Of a DNA stretch of 64,000 nt, positions 33,807 through 44,700 are shown one piece after another; the first letter of the stretch is position 1, and each line of letters starts with the position of its first letter. This stretch comes from Neoarius graeffei (taxonomy: Eukaryota; Chordata; Actinopteri; Siluriformes; Ariidae). The DNA lies in the NCBI RefSeq assembly GCF_027579695.1, contig NC_083570.1, positions 8,790,793-8,854,792 of the forward strand, in the 5' to 3' direction. Under the pieces are notes generated by a model that was not told the DNA's origin, did no database searches, and worked only from the letters and a program-made list of their open reading frames with translations. A program made the translations under genes and the position numbers.

Positions 33807-33820
33807 GTCTCCATGGAAAC
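33807..33820 (+). promoter_or_regulatory. X-box (RFX binding site) of CFAP206 promoter
   Basis: GTCTCCATGGAAAC fits the X-box consensus RYYNYY-N(1-3)-RRNRAC exactly, about 136 bp before the CFAP206 start codon. RFX factors drive ciliary genes in animals through such sites close to the start. The match and place are seen; the function is inferred. Confidence 0.65.
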
Positions 33821-33955
33821 CAGCGTGGCGTTGCTACTGTCTGAGAGTAAACAGTCCACAGTGCAGGCGTTTGATAATTTATCGTTTATTAGAGCAAAAA
33901 TAATATTTAATAAGTTTTAGTATAAGTGAGTATGTGAGGTGTAATAATCTGCAGC

Positions 33956-35399
33956 ATGTCCCGAGCTCAGGCTGAGAGTGTGATTAAGAATATAATCCGG
34001 GAAATAACAGAGCGGTGCTGCAGGCGGGGCCCAGCTGTGTCTGAGACCCTCACTGCCTTCATGGTGAGTCGCACATCCCTCCACCTTCATCCCTCCACTT
34101 TCATCCCTCCACCTTCATCCCTCCATCTTCATGCCTCCACCTTCATCCCTCCACTTTCATCCCTCCATCTTCATCCCTCCACTTTCATCCCTTCACCTTC
34201 ATCCCTCCACCTTCATCCCTCCACTTTCATCCCTCCACCTGCTTCATCCCTCCACCTTCATCTCTCCACCTGCTTCATCCCTCCACCTGCTTCATCCCTC
34301 CATCTTCATCTCTCCACCTGCTTCATCCCTCCACCTGCTTCATCCCTCCACCTTCATCCCTCCATCTTCATCCCTCCACCTTCATCCCTCCAATTTCATC
34401 CCTCCATCTTCATCCCTCCACTTTCATCCCTCCACCTTCATCCCTGCATCTTCATCCCTCCATCTTCATCCCTCCACTTTCATCCCTCCACTTTTATCCC
34501 TCCACCTTCATCCCTCCACTTTCATCCCTCCACCTTCATCCCTCCATTTTTATCCCTCCACTTTCATCTCTCCACCTTCATCCCTCCACTTTCATCCCTC
34601 CATCTTCATTCCTCCACTTTCATCCCTCCACCTTCATCCCTCCACTTTTATCCCTCCATCTTCATCCCTCCACTTTCATCTCTCCACCTTCATCCCTCCA
34701 CTTTCATCCCTCCATCTTCATTCCTCCACTTTCATCCCTCCATCTTCATCCCTCCACTTTCATCCCTCCACTTTTATCCCTCCATCTTCATCCCTCCACT
34801 TTCATCCCTCCACTTTCATCTCTCCACTTTCATCCCTCCATCTTCAGCCCTCCAGTTTCATCCCTCCATCTTCATCCCTCCACCTTCATCCCTCCACTTT
34901 TATCCCTCCATCTTCATCCCTCCACTTTCATCTCTCCACTTTCATCCCTCCATCTTCAGCCCTCCACTTTCATCCCTCCATCTTCATCCCTCCACTTTCA
35001 TCCCTCCACTTTCATCCCTCCATCTTCATCCCTCCACTTTTATCCCTCCATCTTCATCCCTCCACTTTCATCCCTCCACCTTCATCCCTCCACTTTCATC
35101 CCTCCACTTTCATCCCTCCACTTTCATCTCTCCACCTTCATCCCTCCACTTTCATCCCTCCATCTTCATTCCTCCACTTTCATCCCTCCACCTTCATCCC
35201 TCCACTTTCACCTCTCCACTTTCATCCCTCCATCTTCAGCCCTCCACTTTCATCCCTCCATCTTCTTTCCTTCACTTTCATCCCTCCATCTTCATCCCTC
35301 CACTTTCATCCCATTTTACCTTTCGAAAGCTTTAATCACAGGACAGATCTTATACAGCAATGCTGAGTTAATAATAAATCAGGAAATAGTTTAATACTC

Positions 35400-35441
<42 letters not shown>

Positions 35442-35697
35442 GTCTCTGTCCCTCTGTTTGTCTCTCTTCCTGTCTGTCTCTCTGTGTCTGCCTCTCTCTG
35501 TCTCTCTCTTTCTGTCTTTCTCTCTGTCTGTGTGTCTCTGTTTCTCTCTGTTTTTGTCTCCTTCTCTCTGTCTCTCTCTCTGTTTGTCTCCTTCTCTCTG
35601 TCTCTCTCTCTCTGTCTGTCTCTCCATCTGTCTGTCTCTCCATCTGTCTGTCTCTCCTTATCAATCTGTCTCTTTGTCTTGCTCTTTTTCTCTGTGC

Positions 35698-35750
<53 letters not shown>

Positions 35751-38700
35751 AGGTAAAAGCTGTCGTTTTAGACCCCAGGAACCTCTTTAACGTTGACCGG
35801 ACACTGACTAAGCAGGATGTGGAAAAACTAATCGAGGTATTTATTCTATAATGTAATCAGCACTTTCAATTTTCTGGATTCTGATTGGTCAGAAGGCACT
35901 GATTCATTTTCTTAAATCACAGGTTTATATCAATGCACTTGTTGTAATATGTCACGGTTTCTATAGTAACAGATCATTCACAGGGACTCCTCCGGCAGAC
36001 GAGTCGATAACAACAGACGGAATAAAAAACGTACGTAATCACCGTGTCACGTTTACGGACGGAGTCTCCGGCGTCAGTGCTTTTTTAACAGTCAGAAGTA
36101 AAGCTGTGAGGTTTCTGATATCTTACGCTTTGCAGTTTCTCTGTAACAAATGGAACCATCACAGGTCAAGAAAGTGCTGTGAGGAAAACAAGATGGTCGC
36201 AGAAACGCTGCTTCCTTACACCAGCATGTTGTAGATTAGTTTCCCTGAACAGCATGTCATGGAGTGTGTTATTCTTTACTTAGACACGGTGCATGATGTT
36301 ACACGTGAGCGTTGAGTGTAAAATGGTGTATGGTGTGTGTTTTGCTGTTCAGCTGTGTGTAAACAGATTGATGGAGCAGAAGAGTCCTGCTTTGGACACC
36401 ATTAAAATGCAGCTTCACTTCGATATGAATTACACGTCTCGACGTAAGTGCCATTTCTATTCCTGCTATCAGTAGTGTAGTAACGTGTGTGTGTTCAAGT
36501 GTGTGATGTGTATGAGCATGAATTCTCACACTCTTCTGAGTTTCTGATTCGGTCACTGATTTGTTATCCTACTGTGTTCACCTGTTCTGTGTTTTGTTTT
36601 GTTTTTTTGTCCATGCGTAAATCTGAGCTCTATCTGAGCTCTGTCCTATTATTTTCTTTAAGTTTTTCAAATGATGTCTCAGTATCTCAAGAACTAAATC
36701 TCCAAATGAAGTTATTCCTCGCAAATCACTTGAAACATGTCCCACTAAGGGTAGTATCTCACTGGGCTGCGACAGCCCGCGACTAGTTGGGGACACAACA
36801 ATTGCGATAAAATATGCAAATTAGCGACAATTTTCACTTGGAATCACACTGAATTGATATTCACATGTTTTACCGCAATTGTTGTGTCTCCAACTAGTCA
36901 CAGGCTGTCGCAGCCCAGCTTTCCCTCGGCAGGCAGGGAAGTAGAGGAAGCCTCATGGAAACTGACTTGAGAAGGGTTCGCGACGGCTTTGCGACACCAG
37001 CGACGCATTCGCGGCTATTTTGAGAGAAATTTTGTCGCACGAATTTTTTGAACATGTTCAAAATTTCAGTGACGAAGGAGCGACACTTTGCGACTCATGC
37101 GAGGAAATTGAGAAGCCCCGCGAATGTTTCAAGACACTTTTGAAACTCTCTCGCGAATGACGTACGCAATTTGTCGCAAGCTGTCGCAGCCCAGTGAGAT
37201 ACTAGCTTAAGTCTACGTTTACTTGATTTCACGTCTTTATCTGAGATTTTAGGAAATCAGGACTGTGTTTTGGTGGACGTCCTATGATTGTGTACAGTGT
37301 AAATCGTGTTCACCTTCGAGCAGGTGAGTTTGTGGAGGAGCACCAGAAGGTGGCGCAGATGCGTCTCCTGCCCACGTGCCGGGAAATCACGGACAGCAGG
37401 GCCAAGAGCCGAGATGAGCTGGACGCTCTTTACTACAGGATGGTCACCTATGTGATTTTACGCTCCGGCCTCGGCTCAGACTCCGACGTCACCAACGTAC
37501 AAGAAGCCACAGGTGAGAAAGCAAGAGAGACGGAAAACACCTGAAACATCTGTTGTCACCATTGTCTGCTAACTAGAGGAGCCTGTGTGCTGCTTGTTCA
37601 CACTTGTTCATGTTTATCGCTTCAGGTCATCAACGTAGCGTTTATTTATACCGTATTTGTATCTGCGATGCAAGTTTGCTGTCCTCCTACTGGTGGATTT
37701 GAGACGAGCGTCGTAGCAGTGCTCACTCTGTGATTTTAACCAAACCCTTTCTAAGGCCTTCGACCTCAACTCATAACGTGCGACGTTTTAGCTCAAGCCC
37801 ACGATAGATAATACAGAACGTCCCAAGTCATACTCCTTGCTAATTACTTGGCGTAAAAAAGTTTCATTTTGAGAATTCGCTGAAGGTGATGTTGTGGGAT
37901 AGTATTTAGATATTATAGCAAAATTATTAGCACCCATAGGATTCCTGTAGGTGGGTTGCATCCGACGTCACAGCCGCCTCATTAGATAGTGTATGTACTG
38001 TAAGACATGAAGTGGTGGTCAGCTGAGCTCACTGTCCACAAAGCGTTACTATCGCTGGGGCGCTTTGCTAGTCGTTAAAATGCCCTACGCTTGTGTTCTT
38101 TTGGGCTGCTTGAATCAAACAAAGCGTGAAACTCATAAAAGTTTCTTCCGGGTTCCTTGCGAAGTGATAAAGTGTGAAACGGCAAAGGATTTTACCAAAA
38201 GATGACAAGAAAGGTGCGGAAGGGAGCTGAGTTGAAGAACGTGCGAGTTTGCAGTCATCACTTTGTGAAATCTTTGTAAATTCCTCTGATTTGTTTGGTT
38301 TGGATTCGCAACTCACCAACTTTTCTCGCGTTATTTCGTGACGTTTTGAAGTTCAGGAGACGCTTCAGTCTTCAGATGTGTTTTTGTTTACTGGTTGATC
38401 GTGGTCACCATATTGTAAACTAACGCGTATATTTTCACTTTATTTATCACGATGTCCCAGCAATCTTTACAAGGACGTAAAGGATGATGTGGATTGGGCT
38501 CCTACACTGAACTAGAGAGATAAGATAATTGAAACGATCCACGGAAACACAAAAGCAGAGCTCACGAGTTAAGAGTGAGCGTGGCAATTACAGCGAGTCG
38601 TGATAACTTCTCCGTCCTGTTTCGCCACTACCCAGGACTTTAAAGAAGAACTGAAGGCAAATTTTTTATTATCAAAATTCTATTTCTCATTTTATTAAAT

Positions 38701-41700
38701 ATAGGAATGCATTTTTGATTGCTATTTTGTCACTGCTATAGCAAGTTATGAGTGTTTGAAATATGCTATGTAATATATCAGTCCATATGTCAAAGCAATG
38801 AGATTCGTTGAGACCTGTGTGAGACATCGTAGGATGGAAGTAAAACGTACAGTGGAAATCAAAGTGACCAACATCTGCCAATGTTCCCTGTGTCCGAAAT
38901 CGCTGACTCGGTCACTACTCTCTACATACAGTGGTACTTGAAAGTTTGTGAACCCTTCAGAATTTTCTATATTTCTGCAAAAATATGACCTAAAACATCA
39001 TCAGATTTTCACACAAGCCCTAAAAGTAGATAAAGAGAACCCAGTTAAACAAATGAAACAAAAATATTATATTTGGTCATTTATTCATTGAGGAAAATGA
39101 TCCAATATTACTTATCTATGGGTGGCAAAAGTATGTGAACCTTTGCTTTCAGTATCTGGTGTGACCCCCTTGTGCAGCAATAACTGCAACTAAACGTTTC
39201 TGGTAATTGTTGATCAGTCCTGCACACCGGCTTGGAGGAATTTTAGCCCATTCCAACGTACAGAACAGCTTCAACTCTAGGATGTTGGTGGGTTTCCTCA
39301 CATGAACTGCTCGCTTCAGGTCCTTCCACAACATTTCAATTGGATTAAGGTCAGGACTTTGACTTGGCCATTCCAAAACATTAACATTATTCTTCTTTAA
39401 CCATTCTTTGGTAGAACGACTGGTGTGCTTAGGGTCGTTGTCTTGCTGACCCACCTTCTCTTGAGATTCAGTTCATGGACAGATGTCCTGACATTCTCCT
39501 ACTGTAGGGAATTGCTGTATAGAGGACTATATCGTGAGCTCATGCGTAAAATGAAAAAACACTTTCGGACACTACTCCGTCACGCTGGTATTTACGTCAT
39601 TACTGTTGCACAATTAAAACGTGCCAGATCAGTCGGCTGCTGGGTTTCAAAATAATAAACACACGCTTGTGTTTTTGTGATAAATCCATATTATACTGAG
39701 CGCATTTCACACATTAATCAATACAAAGTCCCTGCAGCTTTCAGTTCTTTTAAATCAAGGCTGAATACTTTTGTTTCTTCTTCGCCACTGCCTTTTATTA
39801 AATCAAATTTGAGACTTTTAATTTGATTTCTTTCAGCGCGACTGCAATGCATGATGGGATATATTGCTTTGGTTAGTCCCCATCGTTGTACGCTACTTTT
39901 CGTGATGCATTGTGGGATACTTTGAGTGCACTGTATAGGGTGTGAATAATCCTCACTAAGGTTTCGGACAGCACTACAAAATGGCGTCCTCACTATATAG
40001 TGCCCTGTATAGTGAGTAGGGAGCGATTTCAGACACAGGGGTTGTCAAAAGACGCGCGCGCCCTCTTTCGAATGCTGATGTAATCAAGCCGGAAGTTTTG
40101 TTTGTTTTGATAGCAATCAGGAAAGTTTGAAAAAAGTAGGCAGTAATCGTCATTTCAACTCGTTTGGAAAACAGTTTTCAAAATGGCGGCACTGACACCT
40201 GGTTGAAGCTTCAAGTCTCGCACAAGTCTCGTGAAGATCGCGCGGATAAGCGACGCCTGCCGTGGAACAAAACGAATTACATTCAACATGGCTAAAAACC
40301 GAATAGGCTGATAAGTATCATATTTAATTGCGATTAGCTGTCAATACGAGTCACGATATAAAGTTACTAAAACCGAAAACGTCATTGAATAACACGTTAA
40401 TTAAGAAATAAAGCAAGTTTAAAAATGATTTCAGTTCTCCTTTAAAGGGGTTTCTGTGGATCTTTGTGATTGATTTATCTGGAAGAGAAGAGCAGGGAAG
40501 ATTGCGAATCGAGTGGCTGTGGTTTGCTTTCGGCCGATACTAAACCGTGTAGCGTCCTAGCGATCATTGCAAAGACGCGTACAAAAAGCCTGAAACTGCC
40601 TCCTTACCCAGGAAAAAATGATACAGGATTTATCTTGTAGTGTCCTGATCCCCTGGGTCCGGTTGTTCAAAACATGGTTATCTTTTAACCAATGGTTCAA
40701 TCACTATTTAACATGATGTTAAATATAACCTGCTGTTAAACTGTTGTTCAAAACTCCATTCAAGTTAACACACCTCCCAGCCTCCGTTATCTTTTAACCA
40801 GGTGGTTACGTACAGCTCAAAAGGCAAACACGCATGTTCCCGATTGTTAATGCGCGCCGTCCAAAACGATTCAGACAAGGACCAAACGAGCTACTTTTAT
40901 ACAGTGAGGCAGAACTTCGACATCGGTACCGATTTGATAGAGAATCTCTCCGTTATATATTTGATTTGTTTCAAGAAGATTTGGAACGCCCAACGTGAAG
41001 AAGCCGTGCATTGTCTGTTGAGGTGCTCATTGCCCTTAGATTTTATGCAAGCAGCAGTTTTTTTTCCAAGCCAGGAGACTTGGTGGGCATGGCATTGTGG
41101 GATTGATTTTGACACGGTGTGATGTTGGTTAGGGCTAAACCAATTGGTTTGCTCATGGTATGGTTCAATTAGCTTCAAGAAACGATTTTTTAACTAACGG
41201 TAAGTTAAAATTTTAACGGAAATAACTGTTTTGAACAACTGAACCCAGATCTTTAACCCAGCCGCATATAAAAAGTTGTACGCCTCCATGATCTTCCAGG
41301 TTTTCATTTATTTGTCTGTCTTGAATGATGTCTGTAGCACCAGGTAGTTTGAGATGTCAGGGAACTCAACAGATGGATAATTTTCCAACTCATACGGAAA
41401 ATCCTTCTTTGCTAGCATTAAAGGATCTAATCCCATCGCAAAGATCAACTCTCTGAAGGTGTCTTGACCATGCGTTGGCCTCTAAACTGTGAAAATAGTC
41501 GGAGACAGTTTTACTATCTTTTTTGCAGAACGGCAGCCAAATTGGTTTCTCGGACCACCATTCACCATAGCACAAGACCTTCTTCTTCTTACGGTACGTC
41601 TGTGTGTGTGTTCTAGCCGCACTGCAGAGTGTGTTCCCTCCATCAGAGCTGGCCGCCTTCATGTCTCTGCTCAGGCGTGATAAAGAACAACAGCTGAACG

Positions 41701-44700
41701 AGCTCACCATGATCGTCACCGGGATTCGCCTCTTCAACAAGGACAGCGGGAAAGGAGGAGAGAGCATCGAGGACCGTGAGTGCATCTCACCTCGCGTTCT
41801 AATTAACGCTCGCCATCGTGATTCATTTTATAACAGCAGCTCTGACAGTCATGCAGATTTACATTAACATGCTCGTTTTGGTACGTTAACATTCTGTTAA
41901 ATGACGGGATGCTCTACGTAAACCGAATTGAAAATCACTGAACGGTTCTCGAAGGTAAGGAGACGTTTATTCAGCTTTCACTCATCTTCAGGACAGAAGA
42001 GTTTACGATGATGTTTTTTGACGTTCATTAACCGCAAAGGCAGGAATGTGAGTGAGAACAGGAACTCACTTGTTTCCCATAAGTTCAAAAATGTAAATAG
42101 AAATGGATAGAAAGTATGGCGAATTGCTCTGTAAGACATTTATTGATGTAATCGTCAATAAATTGCTGTGGTGTAAGACAGAAGGGAACCGTCAGGGCCT
42201 TCTCTGCGTTCAGAGAAGCCCAAACGTATCAGCATTTCAAATGTTATGTTTAATTTCTTTCATAATTTCATTATATTATTCTCTCTTAATTCTAATTTGG
42301 CCTCATTTTCTATCACATTTGCTTCAGAAGTGAAAGGGTTACTGTCCTGAAAACATTAAAATCGAGTTCTCCAATGAGATTGTTTTGCTTGTTGTGTCTA
42401 GGCTGAGAACAGTTCAGAGCTGCTCACTCATTGGTTAGGACTTCATTGCCGGGACAGAAGGCCATGGCAGTGTATGTTTATGTAGGAAGTGACAGATGAA
42501 TTAATTAACCAATCAGATTTTGATTTATAGCTGGAGGGACTAAAAATGTATCACCCTCAGCCTTCTCAAAGGCCAACGCAAGCTTAACTGTGAGTCGGCG
42601 CAGCAGTGAAGTCACCTTCCAGCCAGTGTAGCGTTCATCAGTAGTGTTAGCGAATGCTAATAAAGCAGTCAAGTCGGTGCTATCTATCGAGAGCTACAGG
42701 CTAACAACCGAGAAACTAAGATTTCTGTCTCCAGACTCTTCTTCCACGCTGCACGCTTGCTACAGTATTTTTCACTCAGACTTAAGTGTAATTTACTTTG
42801 TTACTTTTAAAATCAACATCGACAGCTACACACAACGGAGCGACCTGGCAGCCTGCCGCTAATCCCTTACAAATCCTTTGCCCTGTTGCTTTTTTGGTGT
42901 GTTTTGGTTAAGTTTTGGCTGAGCTCAAGTCCCATGTCTAATAGTAATAGTTCGCTGCTGGTCTAAGAGGAACCCGGTCAGGTTTATGCATTTTTGTGAC
43001 ACACTGTACATTTATAATTAGGATTTAACTTAATTATTGTAACAAATGTTCAGAAAACCACACATATTGACAGAATACAGGCTTGTAAGAAACTGTACAT
43101 GTTTATAGAGCAAGGTTTTTTTGAAGTAATCGTGGTAATATCTTCTGTGTTACATTGTTGATGTGCAATCCTGGTCATCGTGGCTCTCTCGTGAAGTGCT
43201 GGCCGTCCTGAACGAGGCTCTTCCTGCTGCCAGCACAGATATAGAGCGTGAACTGGAAGGGACGCAACGTTTGGCTTGGCGCTACACCACTCTGCTGGAG
43301 AGATGCTCTGAATCCGACACTGACGCCGAGCTAAACAGGGACCTGCTCACACAGGCCCTGTACAACGTACGCCAACATGAAGCCTTCCTCAAAATCATAC
43401 TGGTGCGTTACAGAGACATCTAAATGTTCAAGCCAATGATTAGAATAAAAGTTATTGGAAAACATTTAAATTTCTGTTACTATTTTATTCTTATTATGGC
43501 TAACTTTCGCTAATAATCATTAAGAGTAAAAGTCACGTAACATAATAAAACGTAGTTCGTTTGTCTCCGCCAGGCAGATGTGATCACATGTGCAAAGCAA
43601 GTGGAGGCTCTTCACACTGACCTCATGTCGAGGATGAAGGTGCTGAAGGCCACAGTTCATGCCAAAACTGCAGTACCAACCTCCCAAGTGTTCGTAAGTG
43701 TTCCTTTGCTCTGTCAAAAGCTCTTTGCTAGCATCATTTTCAGTCTGATCATTTTAAATCCCTCCCATTAGCCTCATTTCACAGCGTTGGCCAGGCTGTG
43801 GGCGGGGCTTCAGGATGAGATGGTCTTGTTGAACATGCTCCGGAGCATGGCGCTCAGCCTGAGGCCGTTCCTCTCGGCTCAGTCGCAACTTCTCGAGAAC
43901 GTTCAGTTGGATCAGATGCTCCGCAGTGAAACCGTCAAATCTGACGCAGAGAGAGCTGCTGAGAGCTCAGGTACGTTCTGACATCACGAGCTTTTTATTC
44001 ATTACAGAACAGCATCTTGTTAGTGGGCAGCTTGTTATGTCCAAGAAGTGTAGCATAAACTCCTCTGGCCTGAAGACATCGGAAAAAACTTGAGCATTAC
44101 AGCTTTACGTCTTTGAGTGAGCGCATTTCATTTCTACATTATCACTCATCATGTGTAGTGTAGCACTCATTTTCTCTTTTTCAGAGGAGCGGCTTGATCC
44201 AGAGGAGATGAAATCGTCCGAGTGGATTCTGCCCGAGACCACGGCGAACTTTGAGCAGCTCTTCCTGCAGTACAGGGGTGTGTGTGGATACACTCTTGTC
44301 GAGAAGAACGGCCTCTTGCTCCCAGGTTCATAGTGAAGCTTTTCTTTCTCCAGTTTTACACTCTGCTTTTTTTAGAGTCCGAATATTAAAGAGCGTTCGT
44401 ACGACTAGACAGTGTTTAGACCAAGACGTATTCAGCTCCCCAAAAGAAACAAATTTGTGATGTAAAGTGACACTACAGCATTAAAACATTGAAAGTGAAA
44501 CATCTCTGGCTGAAGCTCCTCGTTCTTCAGTCATTAATTCGACCTACTTTGTTTGTTTCCATATTTGCTTTTGGTGTTCGACGAAATCTTTTTCAGGGAA
44601 GGCCTTCCTTATTTCAGCAAGACCGCTTTCTGCACATATTAAAACTGCATGGCTGTGTAGGAAAAGAGTCCAGGTGCTAAACTGGCCTGCTGCAGTCCAG

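Noticed and set aside
33956-35366. Open frames of 459 and 411 residues rich in Ser, His, Leu and Pro
   Set aside because: They come from the 13-bp minisatellite in CFAP206 intron 1; only the first 36 codons are a true exon.
35391-35790. Frames rich in Leu/Ser/Cys or Arg/Glu
   Set aside because: Simple CT/TCTG repeat leading into CFAP206 exon 2.
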